Positions 50,081 to 60,656 of a stretch of 64,000 bases of DNA are shown here, in pieces. The notes beneath the pieces are model-generated. The model was not told the DNA's origin, did not search any database, and was given only the letters and a program-made list of their open reading frames with translations. The number at the start of each line of letters is the position of its first letter. Position 1 is the first letter of the stretch. Source of the DNA: Prorocentrum cordatum (lineage: Eukaryota; Sar; Dinophyceae; Prorocentrales; Prorocentraceae); NCBI GenBank assembly GCA_963575745.1, contig CAUYUJ010020579.1, positions 26,173 to 90,172 on the forward strand, given 5' to 3'. The translations under genes were made by a program, and so were the position numbers.

Positions 50081-50758
50081 CATGTCCTCTTCATGTGTAT
50101 CTCCCTCTCTCTAGGTATATATCTACTTTGCCTCTCTCATTCATTATGTCTCATAGTTGATTGGTTCTCTCTCCCTCTCTCTATATCGGAGGTTGGGTGT
50201 GAGATCGCAATGAAACAGTGACACCCCGTCCTTCTGGGGGTTGAAGGGCCCTCTCCCGCACTGATCGCAATGGATGCGGGGGCGCTCATGCCCAGCAAGA
50301 AGCGGTCGTCCTCCAGGCCAATGCTGGAAGGGGAGAGAACGGCCCCGGGCGGCACGCGCGCCCACCAGGTACGGTACTGCGGGCTGGTGGCCTGATGCCC
50401 CTCTGGGAGGAGGCCAACGCTGGACCCGAGGAGGGCCTGCGAGAGAGCCCAGACGGAGCAACTGTGGGTTGCAGACTGGAAAGGTCCGCGGGGGGAACGA
50501 GGTGAGCCAGGGCGTCCAGGGTGGGCTTCAGAGAAAATGACTGTGGGAGGCCTCCCTCCACGGCACGCGCCGTTTGTCCCCCTGGACGTCGGGGTGGCGG
50601 TGCGCAACGGTAACCAACCAAGAGCATGCTTTGATGAAGGCCTCTAGGCGTCCGTGTGCTCTGCGGAAGTCTGCATCCACGAGGTTGTGGGCTCGGCCGA
50701 AGCTGTCACGCACCCGAATGCAGGCATTATTGTAGGGGAGACAGGTGCCCAAAGTGGC
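50081..50758. other. No gene recognised
   Basis: Non-repetitive except for CTCTCT runs near 50100-50185. Frames on minus (for example 50137-50607) look like GC-rich noise. A decayed element fragment is possible, but I could not name one. Confidence 0.35.
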
Positions 50759-50825
50759 CTCAACACACACACACACACGCACACACACACACACACACGC
50801 ACACACACACACCACACACACACAC

Positions 50826-50859
<34 letters not shown>

Positions 50860-51015
50860 TACACACATTCACACACACACGCGTTCACACACACACACAC
50901 ACACGTACACACTGGCACACTTACACATCTACACACGTACACACTTACGAACTTACACACCTACACACTTACACACTTACACGCATACACACTCACAAAC
51001 ACATACACACACGTC
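50759..51015. repeat. (CA)n microsatellite
   Basis: ACACAC dinucleotides with CGCA interruptions, then TACACACTTACACAC variants. The Thr/His and Val/Cys frames across it are artefacts. Confidence 0.95.
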
Positions 51016-51019
51016 ACAC

Positions 51020-51925
51020 GGTCAGTGGCCCCATAGGAAGCTTCACCGAGGGCCCCAATGGCACAATCTGCATGGCGGCACCGCCCCCGTTTCGGCACAT
51101 CCCTCAAACGTTTCCTGGCAACATAGAGAGCTCCACCGCAGGCCCCTGCGCCAACGTCCTCATGGCGGCACCGCACCTATCTCGTCACACACACACACAC
51201 CACGCGTTCCGTGGCACCACAAGGATCTCCGCCGAAGGCCCCTGTGGCACAGTCCGTCCGCACGGCGGCACCGGACCCATTTCGGCACACCTCTCACACG
51301 TTCCGTGGCCCGATGATGAGCTTCGCCGCAGGCCCCTGTGGCACAGTCCACTTGGCGGCACCACCCCCATTTCGGCACACCCCTCACACGTTCCGTGGCA
51401 CCATCGGGATCTCCGCCGAAGGCCCCTGTGGCACAGCCCGCATGGCGGCAACGCATCCATTTCGGCACACCCATCACACGTCTCGTGGCCCGAGGAGGAG
51501 CTTCGCCGAAGGCCCTCATGGCACAGTCCGCATGGCGGCACCGCGCCTATTTCGGCACACCCCTCACACGTTCTGTGGCACCATCGGGATCTTCGCCGAA
51601 AGCCCCTGCGGCACAATCCGCATGGCGGCACTGCACCAATTTCGGCACAGCCCTCACACGCTTCGCGGCACCGTAAGGAGTGCCGCCGAAGGCCCCTGCG
51701 GCAGAGTCCGCATGGCGACACCGCTCCATTTCGGCACACCCCTCACATGTTCCGTGGCACCATCGGGATCTCCGCCGAAGGCCCCTGCGACACAGTCCGC
51801 ATGCCAGCACCGCACCATTTCGGCACACTCCTCGCGCGCTTGGTGGCCTCATGAGCTTCACCGACGGTGTACAAAACAAACTCCGCACGGCGGCACCGCT
51901 CCATTTCGACACACCTATCACACGC
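51020..51925. repeat. 90-bp minisatellite, main array
   Basis: Units carry CGTTCCGTGGCACCATCGGG, GAAGGCCCCTGYGGCACA, CATGGCGGCACCGC and TTTCGGCACACCCCTCACA. Junctions fall at about 51205, 51299, 51389, 51479, 51569, 51659, 51749 and 51838, mostly exactly 90 bp apart. That is 30 codons, so each frame stays open in both directions. Without the LINE at 51926-52445 the array would run on into 52446-52570. Confidence 0.93.
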
Positions 51926-52391
51926 TTCACACGGCATAGTTGAAGCACGCTTGCACAGCTTGCACACGGCATGGTTGAAGCAGGACGAGCTGACCCGCAT
52001 CGACGCCTTCCAAGCAAGGTGCCTGCGGAGAATCCTCGGGATCCCGCATTCGTACGTCAGCCGAGTGTCTAATGCGGACGTGCTGGCACGAGCGCGCAGG
52101 ATGAAGCTTAGCAGTACTCTCTTGCAGCGGCAACTCATATACTTTTTCCATATTGCTTGTAAGGGTGATGACCACCCCTTGCGTTCAGCTATTTTTAGAC
52201 CTTCCTCCCTCGACCTCCGCCCCCCCTCCGGCAAGCGGAAGAAAGGCCGACCGCGACAGACGTGGCCTGCCGAGGTGTACAAACTTGCAAGAGATGTTTG
52301 TGGCAGTCTTCAAGTTCCAATCGAACATTTATGCGCAATCCCAGTTCGAGACTGGAAGCGCGCTGTGCGGTCATTTTGCTTGGCACGGTAA
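51926..52391 (+). pseudogene. LINE RT C-terminal fragment
   Basis: The reading frame ends at 52391 and contains LTRIDAFQARCLRRILGIPHS, VLARARRMKLSSTLLQRQLIYFFHIA and GKRKKGRPRQTWPAEVYKLA, the conserved region after the RT core of many non-LTR elements. No RT motif is present, as expected of a 5' truncation. The frame is open, so decay is slight. Confidence 0.8.
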
Positions 52392-52445
52392 GTGTGCCAT
52401 ATTGCTCATGTGCCTTCTGACACACGGCTTTGACTGACTGACTGA
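51926..52445 (+). mobile_element. 5'-truncated LINE inserted in the 90-bp array
   Basis: A 520-bp fragment flanked by an 11-bp target duplication, CTATCACACGC (51915-51925 and 52446-52456). It ends in a short TGAC repeat tail (about 52431-52445) in place of poly(A). The coding strand is plus. The insertion is clearly later than the array. Confidence 0.85.
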
Positions 52446-52570
52446 CTATCACACGCATCGTACCCCCCTGAGGAGCTCCACCGCAGGCCCCAGCGGCAAA
52501 GTCCGCACGCCGCCACATCGCCATGTTGGCACACCCCATTACACAAGTCGCTTCCATCCTTCGTGTCAAT
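52446..52570. repeat. 90-bp minisatellite, continuation after the LINE
   Basis: Unit parts GAGGAGCTCCACCGCAGGCCCC, GCAAAGTCCGCACGCCGCC and GTTGGCACACCCC resume directly after the LINE target copy. Confidence 0.8.
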
Positions 52571-53147
52571 TAGCTTGCGGTGCTCGCAGCTGCATATGGT
52601 TTGTCCCTTCGCCAGGATGAGAGTGCGCTACTCTGCCAATCATGGTAGCACGCGGGCCACGCGGGACTTCACGCCCGCATGTCGAACACGTTCAACAGAT
52701 CATCGCGCACCGCCAGATCTGTGAAATACCATGGGGATACACGCAGGCGCCCCCGCACGCGCACATCGCAATCCTTCCAACTTTACGTGCCTTCGTTACG
52801 TTCCAACACGTACGTGTTCAAACACACACGAACGGCCAATGGGCTTGCAAGACGCAATTAGCAAGGAATTCGGAATACTTGGGCACGCGCGCGCACATCC
52901 TCAACATCTCCATCAATAACATCGTGTTCATCATCGCCAACGTCATTATGCCCACCGTCTGTCATCATACACATCGTTCGTCGTCGTCATCATCCATCAC
53001 CACCGTCGTCATCATCATCGTCGATGCCGCCGCCCTTGTCACATTTCTCCGCGCGCACATACTCATCATCCTCACCAGCAGCAACACCAACACCAGCACC
53101 GGCACCGGCACCAGCACCAGCACCATCGTCACCATCATCGTCACCAC

Positions 53148-53185
<38 letters not shown>

Positions 53186-53734
53186 GCATCATCCTCCTCG
53201 TCATCAGCAGCATCATCATAGCCAGCGTCAGCACTGCCACAATCATCATCAACTCCATCAACGTCATCGCAATCACCATCGTCGTCGTCGGCATCACCCC
53301 CACCGTCATCATGAGCAGTATAATCGTCATCGTCATCGACGCTGTCGACGCTCAGTGTAATGTTTCCAACACCTTGCGGGTGGGTTGGTGGGATGGTTGC
53401 ACGATCGTTGGAGTCGACGACTATAATCTTGGCAAGTGAACTGCGATTCATATGCTGCGCCACATGGCTTGCACCACGTAGCTTGCTCTAGAAGGCTTGC
53501 GCCACATAACTTGCACTCCATAGCCTGCACCGCATAGCGTCCACAACGTAGATGTTACCACATACAAGTGACCACATAGTGATAGTTTCAACCGCACAGC
53601 GTGCTCATCCAAAGTGTGCCTCACCACCACTTGTTCCAAACCATCGTGTGGTGTTGGGTCCTCGTGTTAGATACAGCGCCCCCGTCACTTCTCTCTTCCT
53701 CCTCTTCCTCCTCCTCCTCCTCCTACCTCCTCCC
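52571..53734. other. No gene recognised; (CAT)n microsatellite within
   Basis: Holds CATCATCAT and related trinucleotide runs (about 52975-53340, densest 53140-53190), and short repeats of CATGGCTTGCACCACGTAGC type (about 53458-53545). A CTC run lies at 53690-53730. No coding region is supported. Confidence 0.6.
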
Positions 53735-54090
53735 ATCCTTGCCAGCTCTACCGAAGGCCCCTGTGGCCATGTCCACATGCGGCCGCCCCACCCATTCCAA
53801 CATACCTCTCACACGCTTCGTGACTACATAGGAAGCTCCACCGAAGGCCCCCGTGCCAGAGCCCGCATGCCACGCTTCGTGGTCCAATAGGGAGCTCCAC
53901 CTAAGGTTCCAGTGACAGCGCCCGCATGGCGGCCCCGCCCCATGTTGGCACGCCTCTCACACGCTTCGTGGCCCCATAAGGGGGTACTATCTAAAGCTCC
54001 AGTGGTAGCGCCCGCATGGTCGTCTCGCCCCATTTCGGCACATCCTTCACACACTTCGTGGCCCCGTGAGGAGATCCACCGAAGGCGATA
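53735..54090. repeat. 90-bp minisatellite, third array
   Basis: Diverged copies of the same unit: CACACGCTTCGTGGCCCCATA, GGAAGCTCCACCGAAGGCCCC, CGCCCGCATGGCGGCCCCGCCC. Spacing is less regular than in the main array. Confidence 0.8.
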
Positions 54091-54416
54091 CTCACAACGA
54101 TGGCACTCGCAACTGCAAATTGTTGGGTCCTTCGCCAGGACCATGTTCTAGGGATTGGGCTCACGAGTCTGGTCCGCCGCCCTTGTCTGGTTGCGAGCCT
54201 GCCAGCAGCCCGCCGCGGGAATGCACGGAAGCGCCCGGCGCCTGCGGCGCCGGGCGCCCTCCACGGAGCCCTTCGGGCAGCGGGGCGCCCCCCCGCGCTC
54301 CTGGAGACCCCCCCCGGGGCACGCGGCCGAGAGAGGTCCCCGGCGGCTCGCGGCCGCCCGGCCGAGGCGGGCCGCCGCACACCCCTCGGGCGCGGGGCGG
54401 TCTGGCGGCCGAGACC

Positions 54417-55361
54417 TCACTGCCCCAAGGCCAGCTGCGGAGCCGTCCCGGGCTTCAGCATCTTGCCCGCAGCCGCCGCGTCGGCAAGCGCCTGGGAGGA
54501 CACGCCCATGGCCACGGTGGGCTGGACGCCCACGATGGCGGGTGCGGTGCTGGCCGAGCCCGTCTGCACCTGGACGTTCTGAGCGGTGACTGCGTCGGGA
54601 TTGTACTGCTCCTCCCCCTTCTTGATGGTCACCTTCAAGAACTTGCCCTGCTTCGTGTCGAAGCCGTTCATGCCCTTGATGGCCATTGTGGCCGCGGAGG
54701 GCGAGGCGTAGGACACGAAACCGAAGCCTTTGGAGCCCTTCGTGATCGGGTCCTGGTGGATCTTTGCGGATATGATCTGGCCGAACGGCGTAAAGTGGGC
54801 GTTGAAGTCATCGTCGGTCCAATTGATGGGGATGTGGAACACAAAAATGTTGGCGCCCATGGGCCCGACTCCGCTGTTGGCAGATGCCGTCAACGCCAGA
54901 GTGGCTGAAGCGACGTCCGTCTCCTTGCCGCCAGCCCCGGCGGGCTTGGCAGCTGCAGCGCCGCCCAGCTCGGCGGGCTTTTCCCACCGCGTCTCCTTGG
55001 TGACGCTGTTGAAATAGTAGGGCTTCCCCTCTGGCGTCGTGAACTCCTGCCAGGGCGTGACGGCCTTAGTGGGCGCCTCGAAGACCGTGCCTTCAATCTT
55101 TGTCAATTTCTCGTTGTTGAACTTGCAATGGAGCGGCCGGGCACTGCCCGGGAAGAGCTGCTGCCCGTTGAACATCGCAACTGCCACTGCGGCCTCGGTC
55201 TCGTCCTCGTATGTCACGAAGGCCCAGCCGCGGTCCGTGCCCACCTGGTCCTGCATGTAGAAGAACTCCTTCACGGTGCCCTGCTTCTCGCACTCCCCTT
55301 TCAACGTCGCCTCGTCCACATGGTTAGGGATGCACCCCAAGAACACCTTGCTGTCAGACAT
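54417..55361 (-). CDS. RNA-binding protein with RRM-WW-RRM architecture (CELF/Bruno-like)
   Basis: A 314-residue single-exon protein, probably acting in mRNA processing or translation. RRM1 spans residues 5-82 with RNP2 VFLGCI (6-11) and RNP1 RGWAFVTY (44-51). A WW domain at about 101-130 has W104 and W126, with PYYF and the closing Pro. RRM2 spans 171-248 with RNP2 IFVFHI (172-177) and RNP1 KGFGFVSY (211-218). A Gln/Ala/Val-rich tail follows. RRM2 resembles the C-terminal RRM of CELF proteins; a WW domain between RRMs is a pattern I associate with protist and algal members. All motifs are intact. The ATG is the first, and the frame ends at a clean stop. No intron is seen, so a processed copy is possible. 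It is the best host-gene candidate here. Confidence 0.9.
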   Translation of the reverse strand: MSDSKVFLGCIPNHVDEATLKGECEKQGTVKEFFYMQDQVGTDRGWAFVTYEDETEAAVAVAMFNGQQLFPGSARPLHCKFNNEKLTKIEGTVFEAPTKAVTPWQEFTTPEGKPYYFNSVTKETRWEKPAELGGAAAAKPAGAGGKETDVASATLALTASANSGVGPMGANIFVFHIPINWTDDDFNAHFTPFGQIISAKIHQDPITKGSKGFGFVSYASPSAATMAIKGMNGFDTKQGKFLKVTIKKGEEQYNPDAVTAQNVQVQTGSASTAPAIVGVQPTVAMGVSSQALADAAAAGKMLKPGTAPQLALGQ

Positions 55362-56100
55362 GCCCCCCGAGACAAAGTCGGCACCCGCGCCCCGCGCCGC
55401 GGCCTGGGCGTGGGGAGCGCCCCCCCGTCGCCGGAGCGCCTCCCCGCCGGCCCGACAGCCCAGCGCTCGGGCCCTCGAGCCACAACGGCTGCGGGGTGTC
55501 CTTCGGGCACACGCCTGCAGACGCTACCAGTCAACTGGAAGCACACACATGTCTGGATCCACATGCATGTGGAGCATCAGAAGCCCACCCGCTCGAGGCA
55601 CATATGGGAGCCTGGCCTATACGGCCATAGAAGGGCCGAGCGCTGGAAAGACATCTGGCCACATGCGCTTCCAGCTCTCACCCCAGGCTGGCCGCGTCAC
55701 GTGCATCGGGCTTCCTGGTGTGAACAACTTGGGCCCTGATCTCTTCAGTACCTCGGAGGTGCGAGACAACACGGCCGTTGCAGCGCTGCACAGCAAAAGG
55801 GCAGCGAACAGCCCTCTAGAAACAGCGCAAGAGCCACATGTGCGATGCGCGAGCCCGCGCAGTGGGCGCGGCCTGCGAGACAAAAAGGGACCGCTTGGGA
55901 ATCCAGGCTGGCCTCTCTCGGTTCTCCTTCTCCCTCCTCCCAGTCATGCTGTTACGACAAGTAGCGTAATATAAGGAAGGGGGCCCCTTTGGGCCCAAAA
56001 AGTAGCTGCTTGCACGAGGAGCGCCAGAAGAATCACCGTTGAAAGACCCATGCAATAGATCACCCCTTCCGAGCCCGAACTGTTTCGTATTTCAGCGTTT
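55362..56100. other. No gene recognised (5' side of the RRM-WW-RRM gene)
   Basis: GC-rich upstream sequence of the RNA-binding-protein gene, then mixed sequence. I looked for the dinoflagellate spliced-leader relict near the start codon and did not find it. No promoter motif is recognised. Confidence 0.5.
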
Positions 56101-56335
56101 GCACCGTGTCCTCCTTCTCCTCCTCCTCGCTGTCGTCGTCGCCCTCCTCCCTTCGGCAGGTGCACCTCTTCCTCCTGCTCTTTCTCCTCCTCCTCCTCCT
56201 CCTACTACTACTGTTCTTCCTCCTCCTCCTCCTCCTCCTCTTCTCTCCTCCCTCCCTCTTTCTCTTGATTCCTGCCCTATGCTGCTACTCCATCATATTA
56301 CTCCTCCTACTTCCTCTATTTTTCCCTTATAGATA
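56100..56335. repeat. CTC-rich microsatellite
   Basis: CTCCTCCTC trinucleotides with interruptions, densest at 56195-56255. The Leu/Pro/Ser-rich frames across it are artefacts. Confidence 0.9.
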
Positions 56336-56429
56336 ACTCCTCCCTGTCGCTCCCCGATGCTGATCGAAAGGGCGGGCCGGACGTTTCGCCTGAGACTTTC
56401 TCACCACGTATGACCCTGAAGCTAAGACT

Positions 56430-57090
56430 GGAAGCAATTTCACACATGGAGAGCGGGTGGCTTTCAAAATGTTGCTCTCGCCTTAAGGCCGCGCTCATTC
56501 GTTGAAACAAATTGTGCAACAAATTGCAAAGAGCTTCACGGCTAGAGGGCGGGTCGTTTTCAAAATGTGGCTCTCGCCCTAGCGCCGCGCACATTCGTTC
56601 AACAAAGTTGCACGAGCTTCACGGATTGAGGACAGGTGGTTTTCAAAATGTGGCTCTCGCCCCAACGCCGTGCACATTCGTTTTAAGAATTGCAAGAGTG
56701 TCACGGATTGAGAGCGGTCGTTTTCAACATGTGGCTCTCGCCATACCGCCGCGCACACTCGTTTTCAACATTTGCAAGAGCTTCACGCACTGAGGACAGG
56801 TAGTTTTCAAAATGTGGCTCTAGTTTCGAAGCCGCGCACATTCGTTTCCCAAAAAATGCAAGAGCTTCACGGATTGAGAGCAGGTCGTTTCCAAAATGTG
56901 GCTCTCGCCCTAAAGCCGCGCACATTCGTTTTGAACGTTTGCAAGAGCTTCACGGATAGGCGGGTCGGTTTCAAAGTGCGGCTCTCGCCTGATCGCCGCG
57001 AACATTCGCTGTAAAAAACTTGCAAGAGCTTCACGGATCGAGGGCGGGTCGCTTTCAAAACGCGGTCTTCGCCTTATCGCCGCGTGCACC
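56430..57090. repeat. 82-bp minisatellite
   Basis: About eight units, each with GAGCTTCACGGATTGAG, then TCGTTTTCAAAATGTGGCTC, TCGCC and CGCGCACATTCGTT. They start near 56449, 56546, 56627, 56709, 56791, 56876, 56958 and 57039. No gene is supported; the frames that cross it carry a repeated short sequence. Confidence 0.9.
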
Positions 57091-58790
57091 CACTGCACAC
57101 ATTCGACACAAGTGCACTAATCTTTATGGTTGACGTACCAGAAACCTTCTGATTTGTTTTAAGGATTCGGGATTGTCTGAACGCACAGTTACGGTGATTC
57201 GCAAAGTTAGAGTCCTAGGAATGGCGCTCTGGCCTGGCAGCTGGCGCGACTCAGGATCGCCAAAACGTGCCATTCAGGGTAACTCGTGGCGTCGAAGTCC
57301 TCTGAATGGTGTTGTGGTTCGCCCCAGGATGTTCGCACGCTTGTCCCCCCACGGGGCCATTCAACTAGTGAGAATTCACCCTTGTAGAGGCCTATGAAAA
57401 GAGAGCTTGGACGGAGGGTGTCTTCCAACATCGTCGATGAGTCTTGACTTTGCACTGGTCCTCCTCCTCCTCCTCCTCTTCCTCCTCCTTCTCAACCTCC
57501 GCCGCTGACGACGACGAAACGACAACAGCAAGGAGGACGACGACGAACCTTGACTTGTGAACCTGGACCTGTCCTGTGGCGAACTTCGACGCGGTTCCAC
57601 CACGTGGCCACGCGAGCGCCCCTGGAAGCCCAATAAGACCCAGAAACACTCAAAAGCCCTGACCCTCGACCCTGGATCCTCGAGCTTCAATGGTTGACGA
57701 CGACGGCTACGACCATCACAACCATAGTTTCGACGACGCTGGCGGCGACAGCAACGGCGGCGACATGTCTTGCTCATCGTCGACTCTGACACCCCTCCAG
57801 GACACCTTTTCTGACCAGTGTTACACGAGTTGCGTCGTGCCCAACAAACAAGCAAAAACAACGACGATTGGAACGACGACGACGACCTCCTTCATCGGCG
57901 GCCCCCAGCAGACCTCCAAGGAAGCTTCCTTGTGAAGCCCCCAGGTGCATCCACAGGCTCCTGGAAGCCCCCAAAAGGGTAGACACTTCCAAGAGCCCTG
58001 ACCGTCGATCATCAGTGACGACGACGGCGACGAAGACGACGGCGGCGGCAACGACGGCGAACACTCCGATGCCAGAGATTGTGCATACCCGCCGCATCGG
58101 GAAGCAATGTCCCAAGGCCCCAAAAGGCAAAAAATATCCGCAACCGTGCCTGCACGGAGTGGGCGTGTTAGGCTGCTCCTGTGGACCCTCTAAGGAAGTT
58201 TCTTCAAGATTTCGAGAGCCGACGCTTTCCCAGTTCGCACGCGATCGCGTAAACTGCCCCCCTCTGACATTGTTCCCCTGGTGTTTTGCTCGGCCTCCAA
58301 ACGGCCAAAGGGCCGCCAAAAGAACTTCCCAGACGGCCAACACGACACCACAACGGCCCAAGATGGCCGAAGACGGCTCAGGAGGCTTTCGAAACAGTCT
58401 TCAGCCCAACAAAAACCCCAAACGGCCCAAGAGGGCTTCAATGGGGTCCCCGAGGAAAGCCCGAGGAGGAGAAACAAACATGGCCTTCTCTAGATTGGTG
58501 CTGGACATTGAACTTCTGGATTGTTGGGGTTTCCGACCGACCAGTACGGTCCCAAAAGCCTCTATATAGCTCCGAGACTCGAGACTGCCCAGAAGCCCCT
58601 AGGAAGACCCCAGCTCGGCCAGTCCATGTACATGTGCTGCGCGGATAACGCCGCGGGCGACGCCAGGGCCGTGTCACGTCGCTCCAAGCCCACAAACAAC
58701 GCCAGCTTGCCGGAGGCGGACCGCACCCCGCGCTTCGACCGGCGGGGAGACCTGTCGCACTTGAAGGCCCGCTCGGACAAGGTCGACGGC
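57091..58790. repeat. GC-rich interspersed repeats and GAC/GAG microsatellites, no gene
   Basis: Contains GACGACGAC runs (about 57505-57545, 57690-57900, 58015-58065), a CTCCTC run (57460-57490) and AACGGCCCAAG/CCAAGATGGCC motifs (58290-58450) of the 4800-6400 family. The long open frame at 57868-58569 is Pro/Arg/Thr-rich and looks repeat-derived. Confidence 0.6.
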
Positions 58791-58792
58791 AC

Positions 58793-58836
58793 ACGCACAC
58801 ACGCACACACACACACACACACGCACACACACACAC

Positions 58837-58878
<42 letters not shown>

Positions 58879-58880
58879 GT
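58793..58880. repeat. (CA)n microsatellite
   Basis: ACACAC with a few CGCA interruptions, next to the 3' end of the minus-strand LINE. It could have grown from that element's tail. Confidence 0.95.
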
Positions 58881-58996
58881 ACCGGCCCGGAAGCCGTCCC
58901 TACGCGGGAGGCGCGGCGGAGCCTCGGCTCCGGTCCCTCAGATGTACGTCAGCACGGCGTCGACCCATCTCTTCTTCGGTGTCTGTGCTCGTCGCG

Positions 58997-59443
58997 TCAG
59001 CCCAAAATGTTTCCATGCGAAGGCACGGCGAGCCCAGCTGCCCAGCTGTCTTTCGCCTCTTGCATCCTTCTGTGCCGTTGAGCTGCAGCACGCCTGTGGC
59101 TCCAAATCCAATGCCGAACATGTAGTCGACGGCATGTTTCCACGACCTCGTGAAAGGCCCTCTGACACCAGTCTGCCCATGGCCCCAAAACGGGATCACA
59201 ATCAGACGCCGGATCATGCGATGACGCGGCCACCGGCCGGCGACGACTATCGTAGATCATGCGCAACATCTTCCACTGCACCCGGCGTAACTTGTCAGTC
59301 AATTCCTGCGTGCACCCCCACGTCGCGCTGCCGCGCAGGAAAACGTTGGACACCGTGGCGTCAAAAAGCTTCAGACGAACATGCAGAGAGTACGTATTAT
59401 TCACACATTCTGCTCTCTGCGCCATATCACTCTTCCATGACAT
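58997..59443 (-). pseudogene. Old LINE: RT C-terminal region
   Basis: Frame with LKLFDATVSNVFLRGSATWG, LTDKLRRVQWKMLRMIYD and a Trp/Arg/His-rich tail (HWIWSHRRAAAQRH). This is the segment following the RT core in many LINEs. It overlaps the preceding frame by about 40 bp, and a frameshift joins them. Confidence 0.7.
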
Positions 59444-60600
59444 GCTGACCCAGTGATCAACTTCAACGTCGCGTGGTCAATCAGTGCATAGCTGCCTTCC
59501 CAAGTACTTCGCTTTACGGAACAGTGTCGATGTTCAAAACCGCCAGCTTGCACGTGCGATTTTCTCGGGCGCCTGGTGCCTTTGGTTGCGTTTGTCAAGA
59601 TATTCGTCTTCTCTGGGTGGAGTATCAATCCGCGTCTTTCCGCTGCCTTTTGTAGACCCGTCATCATAATTTTCACTTGTCCTAGCGACGTACCAATGAG
59701 CAAAGCGTCATATGCGAAGCATGGATCGGTAAACTGTCGGTGCATGCTGAAACCTAATCGTAATCCCCAAGACTTCTTTCCCCAAGCCGGCTTGACCTCG
59801 GCAGAGATGTCCTCTGGGACTGCGTTGAAAAGCAAGCTGCTGAGTGGGTCGCCCTGCATGGCGCCACGCAACATGTCGAGTTCCTTACTCGTGCGGTCGG
59901 TGCGAACTCATCCCGATTGTCCAGAGTGCGAACCCTTTCAGCAATTGAATGCATCCGTCTGTGACGCCCTGTCGTTTCAGATCCCCCCACATGCACTCAG
60001 AGCCTCCCACATGCATGTGTGCTTGGTCGAATTGGAGGCTTGCTGGAAGCCGATCGCAGATATCCAAACACACCGCTGCCATTCATGGCGCTTGTCTTGC
60101 AACGTTGCGACCATGAACAAGTGATGCGTCGTGCCAACGCTTGGGCGGAAGCCTGCTTGATCAACTCCTTGGCGCACGTTCAGCACTGAGAACAATCGAG
60201 CGTGCAATAGTTTCGCAAAGAGCTTATGCAATAATGGCATGGCCGTGATGGGCCTGTAATTGTGAGCAAATGCTGCGTCCCCAGACTTATGTAAGACATA
60301 TGCGATCGATTTCTCCCAGCTGCTTGGTGGAGCGCCGTTTGCCGAGATGATGTCGTTGAACAACTTGAATGTCGAAGTTCCAGATCTGCGCCGCCGCGCT
60401 TAATCGCGTCGGCAATGACCCCCCTTTGGTCCATGCGTTTCCCACGCCTCAACCTCTTGATCTGCAATCCCAGCTCTGCGCAAAAATAAACTCGGGCATC
60501 GGACCGTTGATGTTGCCCTCCTGGCCAGAAGACCCCTGGAAACCAGATTCGCGATGGAGCTGCGCGAAGCCTCGGCGAAAAAATCCGCGGACAACTCCTG
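59401..60600 (-). pseudogene. Old LINE: RT core with lost catalytic residues
   Basis: Fingers and motif A are in 59977-60363: KSGDAAFAHNYRPITAMPLLHK, GVDQAGFRPSVGTTHHLF, and ISAIGFQQASNS where active enzymes have an I-D-F-x-K-A-F-D-S pattern, so motif A Asp is Gly here. Motif B (GAMQGDPLSSLLFN) and motif C are in 59401-59874. Motif C reads FAYDALL instead of FADDALL. Both changes remove catalytic acids. The stretch above 60400 gives a weak N-terminal match (HAEDFFAEA-like). Confidence 0.75.
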
Positions 60601-60656
60601 TCAGCGATCGCGCCCCCGTCGTCGTCAACCACGCGGGGAATCAATCTTTTCCCCCT

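Noticed and set aside
49570-50114. Thr/His/Tyr-rich or Cys/Met-rich repeat proteins
   Set aside because: Direct translation of CATA/CACA microsatellites.
51020-51940. CRISPR-like regular array
   Set aside because: The whole 90-bp unit repeats without unique spacers; it is a minisatellite.
57868-58569. 233-codon plus-strand gene
   Set aside because: It consists of GAC microsatellite and the CCAAGATGGCC repeat family, with no conserved domain.
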